Shown: one piece after another, positions 14,225 through 24,343 of the stretch | Position numbering within the stretch: position 1 is the first letter of the stretch | Layout of the letters: every line of letters starts with the position of its first letter | Assembly (NCBI GenBank): GCA_947628665.1 | Contig: CANRAU010000017.1 | Location: 1 to 39,692, forward strand | Direction of reading: 5' to 3' | DNA length: 39,692 nucleotides | From: an uncultured Clostridia bacterium | GTDB lineage: Bacteria; Bacillota; Clostridia; Oscillospirales; Acutalibacteraceae | Notes under the pieces: model-generated | The model's database searches: none | Told to the model about the DNA's origin: nothing | The model's input: only the letters and a program-made list of their open reading frames with translations | Translations under genes and position numbers: made by a program

Positions 14225-14530
14225 ATGGATATGCTCACTGAAATCAAGGCCGCCGAAGAAAAGGCCGAGAGCGTAAAGGCCGACGCGCGCGAACAGGCGA
14301 AAGCGCTTTCCCGCACTTCGCAGGAGGAAGCGCAGAAGCTCGCTTCGCAATGGCTCGAAAAGGCCAAGGCGGACGCGGCAGAAGCGCTCGAACAGGCAAA
14401 AGCGAAAGCCGCAGCGATCTCGGCGGACGCCCGTGCCGAAGCCGAGGAGGAAAAGCAGGCGCTCAGCGACCGTGCCGACCGCAATCGGGCGCAGACCGTA
14501 CAGTGCATTCTTGCGATGCTCAAAGCATAA
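14225..14530 (+). CDS. ntpF: V/A-type ATPase peripheral stalk subunit (G/H type)
   Basis: 101 residues, almost wholly a charged Ala/Glu/Lys coiled coil (residues 5-95), as expected for the stator subunit that pairs with subunit E. AAGGAGG lies 11 nt before ATG. It is the first gene of a nine-gene operon in the order F-I-K-E-C-G-A-B-D known from Enterococcus hirae ntp, so the assignment rests on position plus composition more than on sequence motifs. Confidence 0.8.
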   Translation: MDMLTEIKAAEEKAESVKADAREQAKALSRTSQEEAQKLASQWLEKAKADAAEALEQAKAKAAAISADARAEAEEEKQALSDRADRNRAQTVQCILAMLKA

Positions 14531-14558
14531 AGCGTGTCTTTAAAGGGAGTGAAATAAT

Positions 14559-16412
14559 TTGATTGCCCCTATGAAATTCGTCACGCTCGTTGTGCTGCGT
14601 GACGACCGCGAGCAGGTGTTGCAGGCGCTGCAAAAAAGCGGCTGTCTGATGCTTTGCGAGCGTGAGGGCGCTGTTCGCGCGGACGCCGAAGCGGCGGAAG
14701 CCCTGCGCCGCATGGAAAAGCTGATCGCGGACATCAAGCCCTACAAGCCGAAAAAAGGGCTGTTTGCGGAAAATCCGCAGGTCGAATCGGCAACTTTCGA
14801 TACGCCGCAGGCGGAGGATCTGCAAACGGCGGAGAAGCTGGAAGAACTGCTCTCGGCGCTTGCGCAGAACACGCAGCGATGTAAGCAGCTTGCGGATACG
14901 ATCCGAACGTTAGAGCCTTGGGAAACGCTTTCCGAACCTGTGGAGGCGTTGCGCGACACCGTCTATACGCGGTTTACCATCGGCAGGATTCCAATCGCAA
15001 AACGCGCCGAGCTGCAAAGCCTGTGCGAGCAAAACGATGTGCATTTGCAAGCCGTATCGCAGGACGAAACAAGCGCCTATGTGATTTTGGCGCAGTTTGC
15101 GAGCGACCCGCCCGTCTCCCTTTCGGAGATCGGATTTGAGGCTGTCACCCTGCCGCTGCAAACGGGGCTTGTCTTCCGTGCGCTTGCGGACGCGCGCGGG
15201 CAGTTGGAGGAAACACAGGCGCTCGCCGACCGCCAAACAAAGGAATTGCAGACGCTCGCCGAAAGCACCGACGCGCCGTTCCTGCTCTGTGAGCAGTACC
15301 GTGCGCAAAGCGATTTGGAGGACGCGCCGTTCCTGCAAACGACCGAAACGGCGATCTTGGAGGGCTGGACGCCCGAAAAACGCCTGAAGGATCTCGAAAA
15401 GGCCGTGCAGAGCGTGACCGAAATTTACGATCTGTCCGCGCGCGACCCCGAAGAGGGCGAGGACGTCCCCATCGAGCTGCAAAACAATCATGTGGTCTCC
15501 CAGTTTGAGGGCATCACCAATATGTTCAGCGTGCCGCAGTACGGCGGATACGATCCGAACGCCGTCATGGCGCCGTGGTACTGGCTGATCTTCGGCATGA
15601 TGATGGGTGACGCGGGCTACGGGCTCTTAATGGCTGTGCTGATTCTGATCCTCAAAAAGCTGATGAAGCCCAAGGGCGAGACCGCGAAGCTCATGCAGGT
15701 GCTGTTGTATTCGTCCGTCACCACCATTCTGTGCGGCGTGCTGTTCGGCAGTTACTTCGGCGAAACATGGCATCCGATCTTATTCTCGCCGCTTGACGAC
15801 CCCGTCAAAATGCTGATCGTGACCTTGGGGATAGGCGTTGCGCATATTTTCACGGGTCTGATCGTGCAGATCGTCAATCAGTGCCGCGCACATCACTTTG
15901 CGGACGCGATTTTCGACCAGGTCTCCTGGATGCTGGTGATCGGCGGAATATGCCTGATCTTCCTGAAGCCCGCGCGCACCGTCGGCATCATTTTGGCTGC
16001 CGTTGGTGCGGGGATCATTCTGTGCACCGCAGGCCGCGCCAAAAAAGGCGTTGTCGGCAAGATCACAGGCGGCCTTGTGGGGCTTTACGGGATCACCAAT
16101 TATTTAAGCGACATCCTCTCCTATTCGCGTATTCTCGCGCTTAGCCTCGCGACGGGTGTCGTCGGCATGGTGATGAATATGCTCGCGGGGATGATCCAGG
16201 GCTCTGTGATCGGCTTCATCCTTTCCCTGCTCATCTACATCGTCGGCCATGTGTTTAATTTGGTATTGGGTCTGTTGTCCGCCTATGTGCATGACTGCCG
16301 ACTGCAATATATCGAATTCTACGGCAAGTTTTATGATGGCGGCGGCAGGCTCTTCAAGCCGCTCTCCATCAACCCCAAATATATCCAAATCAAAGAAAAC
16401 GGAGGAAATTAG
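14559..16412 (+). CDS. ntpI: V/A-type ATPase subunit I (a subunit)
   Basis: 617 residues from TTG 14559; AAGGGAG is 9-10 nt upstream, while the ATG at 14571 is too far from it. Residues 1-330 are the soluble, partly coiled-coil arm that holds the stalks. Residues about 340-600 carry seven or so membrane helices that form the ion path against the c ring, including YSRILALSLATG (about 525), with the arginine typical of the ion channel. It forms the stator with subunits E and F. Confidence 0.93.
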   Translation: MIAPMKFVTLVVLRDDREQVLQALQKSGCLMLCEREGAVRADAEAAEALRRMEKLIADIKPYKPKKGLFAENPQVESATFDTPQAEDLQTAEKLEELLSALAQNTQRCKQLADTIRTLEPWETLSEPVEALRDTVYTRFTIGRIPIAKRAELQSLCEQNDVHLQAVSQDETSAYVILAQFASDPPVSLSEIGFEAVTLPLQTGLVFRALADARGQLEETQALADRQTKELQTLAESTDAPFLLCEQYRAQSDLEDAPFLQTTETAILEGWTPEKRLKDLEKAVQSVTEIYDLSARDPEEGEDVPIELQNNHVVSQFEGITNMFSVPQYGGYDPNAVMAPWYWLIFGMMMGDAGYGLLMAVLILILKKLMKPKGETAKLMQVLLYSSVTTILCGVLFGSYFGETWHPILFSPLDDPVKMLIVTLGIGVAHIFTGLIVQIVNQCRAHHFADAIFDQVSWMLVIGGICLIFLKPARTVGIILAAVGAGIILCTAGRAKKGVVGKITGGLVGLYGITNYLSDILSYSRILALSLATGVVGMVMNMLAGMIQGSVIGFILSLLIYIVGHVFNLVLGLLSAYVHDCRLQYIEFYGKFYDGGGRLFKPLSINPKYIQIKENGGN

Positions 16413-16413
16413 T

Positions 16414-16884
16414 ATGTCAGGTATTTCTATTGCGATCATCGGCGCGGCGCTTTGCGCGGCACTTGCGGGCTGCGGCTCGGCCATCGGCGTTATGGCGGCG
16501 GGCAAAGCCGCTGCGGGCGTAACGGCGGAAAAGCCCGATCTGTTCGGTAAACTGCTGGTGCTGCAGGCACTGCCCGGCACACAGGGCATTTACGGCTTTC
16601 TGACCGCCATCCTGATCATGGTACGGATCGGCGTACTCGGCGGCAACGCGGCCGAGCTGACCGTTTGGCAGGGTTTGCAATTCTTCGGCGCGGCTATGCC
16701 GATGGCGATCACGGGTCTTGTCTCGGGCATCTGCCAGGGCAAAGCGGCTGTCGGCGCGATCCATATGACCGGCAAACAGCCCGACGCCTCCGGTAAAGGT
16801 ATCACCATGACCGCGCTCGTCGAAACCTACGCGATTTTGGCGCTTCTGACTTCCATTTTGTTGATTTACGGCATTCAGCTGTAA
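16414..16884 (+). CDS. ntpK: V/A-type ATPase c-ring subunit K, likely Na+-type
   Basis: 156 residues from ATG 16414 (GGAGG 9 nt upstream, one base after the ntpI stop). Four membrane helices form two hairpins, the duplicated 16-kDa type. The carboxylate is Glu137 (VETYAIL). Leu53-Pro-Gly-Thr56-Gln57 and Gln108 match the positions that bind Na+ in the E. hirae K ring (L61, T64, Q65, Q110, E139). The first hairpin lacks a carboxylate, as in that ring. The complete set suggests a Na+-coupled enzyme. Confidence 0.93.
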   Translation: MSGISIAIIGAALCAALAGCGSAIGVMAAGKAAAGVTAEKPDLFGKLLVLQALPGTQGIYGFLTAILIMVRIGVLGGNAAELTVWQGLQFFGAAMPMAITGLVSGICQGKAAVGAIHMTGKQPDASGKGITMTALVETYAILALLTSILLIYGIQL

Positions 16885-16919
16885 GCCACCGGCAATTCAA
16901 CAAGAAGGAGCAAAACGGT

Positions 16920-17516
16920 ATGAGCGCCAACACAGTCATACAAAAAATTGAAGAAAAGGCGAACGCACAGGCCAAAGAAATTTTGGAAAACGGCAAACAG
17001 CGCGCCGAGCAGCAAAAGCAGGAAATTTTGGACGCCGCAAAGGCGCGTGCGGATGCCATTCGCAAGCAGGCCGAAAAGGACAGCGAACAGTTGCTGCGCG
17101 CCGGTCGGCAGCAGGCGTCTTTGGACAATAAGATCGCGTTGCTCAACCATAAGCACGCGCTTTTAAAGGAAGCGCGCAAGGACGCCGAAACGGCGCTTCG
17201 CGCTTTGCCGCAATCCGAACTGCTGTCGCTCTATAAGCCCCTGCTCACCGAATATGTGACGAAAGAGGGCGCGACGATCCGGTGCAATGCCGCAGGGCTT
17301 GCGTCGGGCGCGGAAGCGTTGCTTGCTTCCGTTTTCGCAGGTACGGACGCGGTGTGGACGCTGTCGCAAACGCCTGCGGACATCAGCGGCGGATTTTTGG
17401 TAAGTACCCCGCAATATGACGTTGATCTCTCGTTTGACGCGCTGCTTTCGGAGCTGTTCGAGGAACACGAGAAAGAGATCGCCGACGTTCTGTTTGCCGA
17501 CGAGGTCAAGGTATGA
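16920..17516 (+). CDS. ntpE: V/A-type ATPase subunit E
   Basis: 198 residues; AAGAAGGAG is 9 nt before ATG. A long N-terminal coiled coil (about 5-90) precedes a globular C-terminal domain with GATIRCNAAG and the DVLF-rich end typical of subunit E. It forms the peripheral stalk with the G/H-type subunit at the operon start. The stop overlaps the next start (ATGA). Confidence 0.9.
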   Translation: MSANTVIQKIEEKANAQAKEILENGKQRAEQQKQEILDAAKARADAIRKQAEKDSEQLLRAGRQQASLDNKIALLNHKHALLKEARKDAETALRALPQSELLSLYKPLLTEYVTKEGATIRCNAAGLASGAEALLASVFAGTDAVWTLSQTPADISGGFLVSTPQYDVDLSFDALLSELFEEHEKEIADVLFADEVKV

Positions 17517-18376
17517 CGGAGTATAATGTCTACGGCAAAAAGTCGTATGCCTTTGCCATAGGGCGGCTAAGCGGCACAACGCACGCCGTGTTGCGGGAAG
17601 AGACGCTTGCGAGACTGCGCGAGGCGGACTTTGACACGGCGCAGAAGCTGCTCATCGACTGCGGATACCCCGCCGTCACAGACGGCAAAACGGTATACGA
17701 CGCCATCGAAGAAGAAAAGAACGCGGTTTCGGCGTTCGTGCGTGAAATTTCGCCGGACGAGGAATTGACGCAGCTTCTCTTTTTTGAAGAGGATGCGCTG
17801 AATTTAAAGTTGCTTTTGAAATCGGCGGCTTTGGAGCGCGAGGCGGACGATTCGCTTTTGTGCGAAGGGAGCTTTCCCACCGAGCTTTTGCGCGTCTGCG
17901 TGCAGGTGGGCGACTATTCCCTGCTTTCGGAAACGATTGGGCAGATGCTCGAAGGCATCGAGCAGGAAACCGACCCCGGCCGCATAAGCTGCCTTGTCGA
18001 TAACGCCATGTTTGCGCACGCGCTGCACACTGCCGAAAAAAAGCACTGCACGCCGCTCGTGCGGCTGTTCACGGTATACGGCGAGGGCAAAAACCGCCTG
18101 ACGGTGCTTCGCCTGCGGCGGCTGCAAATGCCGATTTCGGAGTACGGGTTTGCATTCCTGCCCGTCGGAACGCCCCCAAACGAGGAGGATCGGGATGAAG
18201 AGACGATCCTCTCGGAAACGCGCGCGCAGCTTGAAAACGTGCTGACCGATCTCGGCTATGACGAGGGCATCGGCGCAATCGCGCAATATTACTTTCGCAA
18301 AAAATCGGAAACGGCGGCGTTGCGTCTGCTGTTTGCCGAAAAGAGCGCGAAAGAGACAGGGGGAAGCACGTCTTGA
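17513..18376 (+). CDS. ntpC: V/A-type ATPase subunit C (d type)
   Basis: 287 residues, somewhat shorter than the roughly 330-350 usual for this funnel-shaped subunit, which joins the central shaft to the c ring. Recognisable are the opening YAFAIGRLSG and helical repeats with LLFFEEDALNLKLLLK (about 87-102), a pattern of this family. It overlaps both neighbours by 4 nt (ATGA before, TTGA after), so translation is coupled. Confidence 0.88.
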   Translation: MTEYNVYGKKSYAFAIGRLSGTTHAVLREETLARLREADFDTAQKLLIDCGYPAVTDGKTVYDAIEEEKNAVSAFVREISPDEELTQLLFFEEDALNLKLLLKSAALEREADDSLLCEGSFPTELLRVCVQVGDYSLLSETIGQMLEGIEQETDPGRISCLVDNAMFAHALHTAEKKHCTPLVRLFTVYGEGKNRLTVLRLRRLQMPISEYGFAFLPVGTPPNEEDRDEETILSETRAQLENVLTDLGYDEGIGAIAQYYFRKKSETAALRLLFAEKSAKETGGSTS

Positions 18377-18696
18377 CAAACGCAAAAATTGCCGCAGTCG
18401 GTCGGCATGAGTCCGTCCTCCTGTTTTCGGCGGCGGGTATCGAGACCGTATTCGTAAACGACAGCGCCGAGGCGCTTTCCGCCGTTCGGACGCTGGTCAA
18501 AAACGGGACACAGGTGATTTTCCTGACGGAGAATTTCGCCGCAGAGTTGGAGGACGCGCTCCGCAAATACAGGCAGAACGCCTACCCCATTGTACTGCCC
18601 ATCCCCGAAAAAAGCGGGCCGAGCGGCTACAGCATGGAAAAAATCAACGCCAATATGGAAAAAGCATTAGGCACAAATCTATTTAATAAGGAATAA
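18373..18696 (+). CDS. ntpG: V/A-type ATPase subunit F (ntpG)
   Basis: 107 residues from TTG 18373, which overlaps the ntpC stop by 4 nt. KIAAVGRHESVLLFSAAGIETVF is the opening strand-helix of the small Rossmann-like F subunit, and IVLPIPEKSG (about 74-83) is a conserved core patch. It binds the central shaft next to subunit D. Confidence 0.9.
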   Translation: MTNAKIAAVGRHESVLLFSAAGIETVFVNDSAEALSAVRTLVKNGTQVIFLTENFAAELEDALRKYRQNAYPIVLPIPEKSGPSGYSMEKINANMEKALGTNLFNKE

Positions 18697-18702
18697 AGGC
18701 AG

Positions 18703-20499
18703 GTGCCGGAATTGACAGAACAAAAAAGCGCCGGAACGATCCGAAAAGTCGCAGGGCCGCTGATCGTTGCGGACGGTATGCGCGACGTACAAATGCACGA
18801 CGTGGTACACGTCAGCGACAAGCGGCTGATCGGCGAAGTGATCGAGCTGCGCGGGGACAAAGCCTCCGTGCAGGTATACGAAGATACCGCGGGCATCGGC
18901 CCGGGCGAACCCGTGTATTTGACGGGCGAACCGCTGACCGCCGAATTGGCCCCAGGGCTGATCGAGAGCATTTACGACGGCATTCAGCGTCCGCTGACCG
19001 AAATTTACAAGGCGGAGGGCGACCGCATTTCACGTGGGGTCGAAGTCCCGAAGCTCGACCGTGAAAAGAAATGGCAGTTTGTCCCCGTTGCGGCGGTCGG
19101 CGATACGGTCTCGGCAGGCGATGTGCTCGGCACGGTCAAGGAGACCCCCGCCGTCACGCAAAAGATTTTGGTACCCTACGGTGTTTCGGGTACTGTGGAA
19201 TGGATCTTCGAGGGCGAGGCGACCATCGTTGAACCCATCGTGCGTCTGCGCGATGAAAAGGGCAACGAAAAAGAACTGCCCATGCTGCAAAAATGGCCTG
19301 TCCGCCGTCGCCGTCCGTATGCAAGCAAGCAAATCCCAAAAGATCCCATGATCACAGGGCAGCGCGTGATCGACGCTTTGTTCCCCATCGCCAAGGGCGG
19401 CGTCGCCTGCGTTCCCGGGCCGTTCGGCTCGGGCAAGACCGTTGTGCAGCATCAGCTTGCCAAGTGGTCGGATTCCGACATCATCGTCTATATCGGCTGC
19501 GGAGAACGCGGCAACGAAATGACCGACGTTTTAAAGGAATTTCCGGAGCTGCACGACCCGCGCACGGGGCTGCCGCTGATGAAGCGCACCGTTTTGATCG
19601 CCAACACCTCGGATATGCCCGTGGCGGCGCGCGAAGCCTCCATTTACACAGGCATCACCATTGCGGAATACTTCCGCGATATGGGGTACAAGGTCGCCAT
19701 CATTGCGGATTCTACCTCCCGTTGGGCGGAGGCTCTGCGTGAAATGAGTGGCCGTTTGGAGGAAATGCCCGGTGAAGAGGGCTACCCCGCCTACCTTTCC
19801 ACCCGTTTGGCGGAATTCTATGAGCGCGCGGGCAATGTCATTTGTTTGGGACGTGATCGCCGCGAGGGCGCAGTCACGGCCATCGGCGCGGTATCCCCAC
19901 CCGGCGGCGACACCAGCGAGCCGGTTTCGCAGGCGACGCTGCGCATTGTCAAGGTGTTTTGGGGCTTGAGCGCAGATCTTGCCTATCAGCGCCACTTCCC
20001 CTCGATTGACTGGCTGAAAAGCTATTCCCTTTACACAGATACGCTCAACAGCTATTTCAACACCCACATCGACGAAAACTGGTCCGCTTATATGGACCGC
20101 ATCCGCGCGCTTTTGCAGCAGGAATCGGAGCTTAACGAGATCGTGAGTCTGGTCGGCTTTGATTCTCTCGGCGAAAAAGACCGTCTGACGCTGGAATGCA
20201 CGCGTATGATCCGCGAGGACTTCTTACAGCAGAACGCTTTCCGCGAGGTCGACCGTTTCACCCCGCCCGAAAAGCAGGCGGATATGCTGCACATCATTTT
20301 GGAATGGTATGACCGCGCGCAGGTCGCCGTGCAAAACGGCGCGGACAGTGGGGAGGCCACGCCCGAATCGCTGCTGGTGCGCATTGCGGCCATGAAGTAT
20401 GAGCCGGATGAAACATGGCCGCAGTATAAAGAAGCGTTGCTTGCCGATATTCGAGCGACCTTTGCAGACAGCGTAAACGAAGGAGGCGCCGACATATGA
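18703..20499 (+). CDS. ntpA: V/A-type ATPase catalytic subunit A
   Basis: 598 residues from GTG 18703; TTG 18712 is an alternative with a better-placed AGGCAGGTG. It hydrolyses or makes ATP. The P-loop GPFGSGKT is at residues 239-246, the catalytic GERGNE follows near 268, the non-homologous insert expected in A subunits lies at about 120-190, and ISPPGGD-type [12 protein letters not shown] marks the C-terminal part. Full family length. The stop overlaps the ntpB start. Confidence 0.96.
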   Translation: MPELTEQKSAGTIRKVAGPLIVADGMRDVQMHDVVHVSDKRLIGEVIELRGDKASVQVYEDTAGIGPGEPVYLTGEPLTAELAPGLIESIYDGIQRPLTEIYKAEGDRISRGVEVPKLDREKKWQFVPVAAVGDTVSAGDVLGTVKETPAVTQKILVPYGVSGTVEWIFEGEATIVEPIVRLRDEKGNEKELPMLQKWPVRRRRPYASKQIPKDPMITGQRVIDALFPIAKGGVACVPGPFGSGKTVVQHQLAKWSDSDIIVYIGCGERGNEMTDVLKEFPELHDPRTGLPLMKRTVLIANTSDMPVAAREASIYTGITIAEYFRDMGYKVAIIADSTSRWAEALREMSGRLEEMPGEEGYPAYLSTRLAEFYERAGNVICLGRDRREGAVTAIGAVSPPGGDTSEPVSQATLRIVKVFWGLSADLAYQRHFPSIDWLKSYSLYTDTLNSYFNTHIDENWSAYMDRIRALLQQESELNEIVSLVGFDSLGEKDRLTLECTRMIREDFLQQNAFREVDRFTPPEKQADMLHIILEWYDRAQVAVQNGADSGEATPESLLVRIAAMKYEPDETWPQYKEALLADIRATFADSVNEGGADI

Positions 20500-21875
20500 A
20501 AAAGGATTACAAAACCATTAAAGAGCTTGTCGGCCCTTTGATGCTGGTAGACTGCGTAGAAAACGTCAAGTACGACGAATTGGTCGAAATTCACGAAAAG
20601 GACGGCTCTGTGCGCCTCGGTAAGGTTTTGGAAGCGGAAGACAACAAAGCCCTTGTGCAGTTGTTTGAAAGCGCGGACGGCTTGCAGATTTCCGACGCCA
20701 AAGCGCGCTTTTTGGGACACGGGCAGGAGCTTGCGGTCTCGCCAGAGATCATCGGCCGCGTGTTTGACGGTATCGGCCGCCCCATCGACGGCGGCGCGCC
20801 CATCCTTTCCGATGAAAAGTTGGACATCAACGGCACGCCCATCAACCCCGCCGCGCGCGACTATCCCGCCGAGTTTATCCAAACGGGCGTTTCGGCCATC
20901 GACGGCTTAAATACCCTGGTGCGCGGGCAAAAGCTCCCGATCTTCTCCGGCTCCGGTTTGCCGCACGAACAGCTTGCGGCGCAGATCGCGCGGCAGGCCA
21001 AGGTGCGCGGTACGGACGACGAATTCGCGGTGGTATTCGCGGCGATCGGCATCACCTTTGAGCAGGCGGAATTTTTCCGCGAGGACTTCCGCCGCACCGG
21101 CTCGATCGAGCGCTCCGTGCTGTTTTTGAATTTGGCGGACGACCCCGCCGTAGAGCGTATCGCCACCCCGCGTATGGCCATTACCTGCGCGGAATACCTC
21201 GCCTACACGTTAGGGATGCACGTTCTGGTCATCATGACCGACATGACCAACTACGCCGAGGCGCTGCGCGAAATTTCGGCTTCGCGTAAGGAAGTTCCCG
21301 GGCGGCGTGGGTATCCGGGCTATTTGTACACCGACCTTGCCTCTTTGTATGAGCGCGCGGGGCGTATCAACGGCAAAAAAGGCTCGATCACGCAAATTCC
21401 GATCCTGACCATGCCCGAGGACGACAAGACCCACCCCATTCCCGACCTTACGGGCTATATCACCGAAGGACAGATCATTTTGTCGCGTGATTTGTATATG
21501 AAAGGCGTACAGCCGCCCATTAACGTACTCCCCTCTTTGTCGAGACTGAAAAACAAAGGTATCGGCGAGGGCAAAACGCGTGAAGATCACGCCGACACCA
21601 TGGATCAGCTGTTTGCCGCTTATGCGCGCGGCAAGCAGGCCGCGGAGCTTGCCGTGGTTTTGGGCGATTCGGCGCTTTCGGACATGGACAAAATCTATGC
21701 GAAATTCGCGACCGAATTCGAGCTTCGGTATGTTTCCCAAGGCTATGAGGCCGACCGCAGCATTGAGGAAACGCTCGCCATCGGCTGGGAGCTTTTATCC
21801 ATGCTGCCGAACACGGAACTCAAGCGAATCCACCCCGAATACATTGAAAAATATATGCCAAAGGGCGGTGCGTAA
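20496..21875 (+). CDS. ntpB: V/A-type ATPase regulatory subunit B
   Basis: 459 residues, start overlapping the ntpA stop (ATGA), AGGAGG upstream. It is homologous to subunit A but has no P-loop; the place reads [52 protein letters not shown]-type central segment is highly conserved in B subunits. It alternates with A in the catalytic hexamer. Confidence 0.96.
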   Translation: MKKDYKTIKELVGPLMLVDCVENVKYDELVEIHEKDGSVRLGKVLEAEDNKALVQLFESADGLQISDAKARFLGHGQELAVSPEIIGRVFDGIGRPIDGGAPILSDEKLDINGTPINPAARDYPAEFIQTGVSAIDGLNTLVRGQKLPIFSGSGLPHEQLAAQIARQAKVRGTDDEFAVVFAAIGITFEQAEFFREDFRRTGSIERSVLFLNLADDPAVERIATPRMAITCAEYLAYTLGMHVLVIMTDMTNYAEALREISASRKEVPGRRGYPGYLYTDLASLYERAGRINGKKGSITQIPILTMPEDDKTHPIPDLTGYITEGQIILSRDLYMKGVQPPINVLPSLSRLKNKGIGEGKTREDHADTMDQLFAAYARGKQAAELAVVLGDSALSDMDKIYAKFATEFELRYVSQGYEADRSIEETLAIGWELLSMLPNTELKRIHPEYIEKYMPKGGA

Positions 21876-21877
21876 GC

Positions 21878-22495
21878 GTGGCGACTGTCAACCCGACCCG
21901 CATGGAGCTGCAAAGGACGAAAAAACGCCTTTCTACCGCGTCCCGCGGGCATAAGCTGTTAAAAGACAAGCAGGATGAAATGGCGCGGCAGTTTATGGTT
22001 TATATTCGCCGTGACCGCGCGCTGCGCCGCGAGATCGAAGCGTTGCTCGGCTCTGCCATGGAAAAAATGACGCTGGCGGAGGCGCAAATGGGTACGGCGG
22101 CGCTCGAAGAAGCCTTGATGATCTCGGCGTCGGCCAAGAAACCCACCTGCGGGGAAACGCATATCATGAGCATGAAAGTGCCGCAGATCGAAGCCGCACC
22201 GCAGGGCGGCGGCACGATCTCCTACGGTTTCGCTTTTACTTCGGAAAAGCTGGACGCGGCGTATCTTGCGATCAACGCGCTCATCCCAAAGCTCTACGAG
22301 CTTGCGGCGGTCGAAAAGACCTGCGATATGCTTTCGGACGAAATGGAGCGCACGCGCAGACGCGTAAATGCGCTGGAATACGTGATGATCCCGCAAATGG
22401 AAAGCACGATCAAATATATCACCGCAAAGTTGGAGGATAACGAGCGCAGCAGCACGGTGCGTTTGATGAAAATCAAGGAAATGATGCGCACCTAA
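21878..22495 (+). CDS. ntpD: V/A-type ATPase central shaft subunit D
   Basis: 205 residues from GTG 21878. Opening NPTRMELQRTKKRLSTASRG followed by HKLLKDKQDEMAR is the D-subunit signature; the rest is two long antiparallel helices (about 10-85 and 120-200). It is the rotor shaft inside the A/B hexamer. It is the last gene of the operon; a strong terminator follows at 22525. Confidence 0.95.
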   Translation: MATVNPTRMELQRTKKRLSTASRGHKLLKDKQDEMARQFMVYIRRDRALRREIEALLGSAMEKMTLAEAQMGTAALEEALMISASAKKPTCGETHIMSMKVPQIEAAPQGGGTISYGFAFTSEKLDAAYLAINALIPKLYELAAVEKTCDMLSDEMERTRRRVNALEYVMIPQMESTIKYITAKLEDNERSSTVRLMKIKEMMRT

Positions 22496-22524
22496 CGTGC
22501 CGTTTGCAAAAATCTTGCAGTTAA

Positions 22525-22573
22525 AAGCATCCCCGCACACGGATTCAAAACGTGTGCGGGGATGCTTCTGTTT
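22525..22573. terminator. Bidirectional terminator between ntpD and iscU
   Basis: A perfect 17-bp stem (22525-22541 with 22551-22567) and a 9-nt loop are followed by CTGTTTTA on the plus strand and TTAA after the stem on the minus strand. It separates the convergent ATPase and nifS-iscU operons. Confidence 0.85.
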
Positions 22574-22606
22574 TATCGGAAACTATTCGCTTACAAGCCC
22601 TTTGCC

Positions 22607-23041
22607 TTACTGCGCATGGTGATGCTCGTAGTGGCAGGAATCCTCTTTAAAGAGGGCGGGGTCGTATTCGATACCGTTTTTGTCGTAATAATCCTTGACC
22701 GCCGCCTTGATGGCTTCCTCGGCAAGCACCGAACAGTGAATTTTGACCGCCGGCAGGCCGTCGAGCGCTTCCACGACCGCTTGATTCGTGAGTTTCAACG
22801 CCTCGGAAACGGGCTTGCCCTTGATCATATCGGTCGCCATGGAACTGGTGGCGATTGCGGACGCACAGCCGTAGGTGTTGAATTTTACGTCGGTGATGAT
22901 GCCGTCATCCACCTTGATATACATTTTCATAATATCGCCGCATTTGGCGTTGCCGACCTCGCCGACGCCGTCCGCGTCCTCGATTTTTCCGACGTTGTGC
23001 GGCCGCGCAAAATGCTCCATGACCTTCTCGCTGTATTCCAT
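22607..23041 (-). CDS. iscU: Fe-S cluster scaffold protein IscU/NifU N-terminal type
   Basis: 144 residues from ATG 23041, which shares one base with the nifS stop (TAATG); AGAGGGA lies upstream. The three cluster-ligand cysteines Cys34 (AKCGD), Cys59 (YGCAS) and Cys103 (HCS) and Asp36 are present. It assembles Fe-S clusters from sulfur handed over by NifS. The short His/Cys-rich tail (CHYEHHH) is common in Clostridia NifU-like scaffolds. A 12-residue upstream extension in frame has no ribosome binding site. Confidence 0.94.
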   Translation of the reverse strand: MEYSEKVMEHFARPHNVGKIEDADGVGEVGNAKCGDIMKMYIKVDDGIITDVKFNTYGCASAIATSSMATDMIKGKPVSEALKLTNQAVVEALDGLPAVKIHCSVLAEEAIKAAVKDYYDKNGIEYDPALFKEDSCHYEHHHAQ

Positions 23042-24222
23042 TACTGATTCCCTCTTTCCTTTTGGATTCGCTCCCACAGCGGGGACATACTGCGCAACCG
23101 TTCAATGATTTCGGGTACGCAGGCAATGATATAGTCTACTTCTTCTTCGGTATTGCTCTCGCACAGAGACAGCCGCAGCGAACCGTGCGCGATCTCATGC
23201 GGCAGGCCGATGGCGAGCAGCACATGGCTCGGGTCTAACGAGCCGGAGGTGCAGGCCGATCCGGAAGAAGCGGAAACGCCTTTCATATCGAGATACAGCA
23301 GCAGACTTTCGCCCTCGACGCCCTCAAAGCTGACATTCACATTGCCGGGCAGACGGTTTTGCCGGTCGCCGTTCAAATGCGAAGCCTCGATTTTTAACAG
23401 TCCGTCGATCAAACGGTCGCGCAGCTTCCGCATTTTCGCGGCATTCTCCTCCATATGCGCGCACGATTCCTCCAGCGCGGCGGCCATGCCCACCATGGCA
23501 TATACGCTCTCCGTCCCGGCGCGGCGGCCGCGTTCCTGCGCGCCGCCCTCGATGAGATTCGGCAGACGCACGCCCTGCTTGCAATACAGCGCGCCGATGC
23601 CCTTAGGCCCGTGGAATTTGTGCGCGGACATGGACAAAAGGTCGATGTTCTGCGCTTTGACGTCCAGCGGCACATGCCCCGCCGCCTGCACTGCGTCGGT
23701 ATGGAACAGCACGCCCTTTTCATGGCAAACCGCACCGATCTCAGGGATAGGCTGTATCGTGCCGATCTCGTTGTTGGCGTACATGATCGTCACCAAAGCC
23801 GTATCCTCGCGGATCGCGTCGCGCACGTCCTGCACATGCACAATGCCGTTCTCGTAAACAGGCAAATAGGTGATCTCGAAGCCCTGTTCCTCGAGCCTTT
23901 TCACCGTATGCAAAACCGCGTGATGCTCAAAGGAAGACGTGATGATGTGTTTTTTGCCCTTCTTCGCCATCAGCTCGGCAACGCCTTTGATCGCCCAGTT
24001 GTCCGCTTCGCTCCCGCCGGAAGTAAAGTAAATCTCACTCGTCTGCGCGTTCAGCGCTTTCGCGATCTTCTCGCGCGCCGCCTGCACGCCGTGGTGTGCC
24101 TCCTGCCCGATCCGGTAGAGGCTTGAGGCGTTGCCGTAAATGTCCGTTAAATACGGCATCATCGCATCCAGCGCGGTCTTAGACAGCTTGGTCGTCGCGG
24201 CATTATCCGCATATACCTGCAT
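23041..24222 (-). CDS. nifS: Cysteine desulfurase (NifS/IscS type)
   Basis: 393 residues. A PLP enzyme that takes sulfur from cysteine for Fe-S clusters and tRNA thiolation. The PLP lysine is Lys202 ([10 protein letters not shown]) and the persulfide cysteine is Cys324 in [11 protein letters not shown], in the long-loop form of the NifS/IscS group. [10 protein letters not shown] (66-75) and FHTDAVQA (173-180) complete the PLP site. It forms an operon with iscU behind a promoter with a palindromic operator. Confidence 0.95.
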   Translation of the reverse strand: MQVYADNAATTKLSKTALDAMMPYLTDIYGNASSLYRIGQEAHHGVQAAREKIAKALNAQTSEIYFTSGGSEADNWAIKGVAELMAKKGKKHIITSSFEHHAVLHTVKRLEEQGFEITYLPVYENGIVHVQDVRDAIREDTALVTIMYANNEIGTIQPIPEIGAVCHEKGVLFHTDAVQAAGHVPLDVKAQNIDLLSMSAHKFHGPKGIGALYCKQGVRLPNLIEGGAQERGRRAGTESVYAMVGMAAALEESCAHMEENAAKMRKLRDRLIDGLLKIEASHLNGDRQNRLPGNVNVSFEGVEGESLLLYLDMKGVSASSGSACTSGSLDPSHVLLAIGLPHEIAHGSLRLSLCESNTEEEVDYIIACVPEIIERLRSMSPLWERIQKERGNQ

Positions 24223-24261
24223 ATGGAAACATCTCTTTTCTGAATTGTGGGATTCCGTTTA

Positions 24262-24319
24262 TTCATAGTATTTTCCTATGAATTGAATATATGATATAAC
24301 AAGGCAAACGGAATGTCAA
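24262..24319 (-). promoter_or_regulatory. nifS-iscU promoter and palindromic operator
   Basis: On the minus strand TTGACA (complement of 24314-24319), 17 bp, TATCAT (complement of 24291-24296). The perfect inverted repeat TTCATAG (24262-24268), 7 bp, CTATGAA (24276-24282) starts about 2 bases after the expected start. This placement fits repression by the Rrf2/IscR-like protein encoded at 27371-27805. Confidence 0.75.
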
Positions 24320-24343
24320 TACGGTCAGATGTCTAAATTTGCC

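Noticed and set aside
23455-24126. 223-residue frame opposite nifS, and similar long frames opposite metH (25205-26383) and cysK (10005-10790)
   Set aside because: Antisense shadows of GC-rich coding sequence; composition and lack of ribosome binding sites mark them as non-genes.
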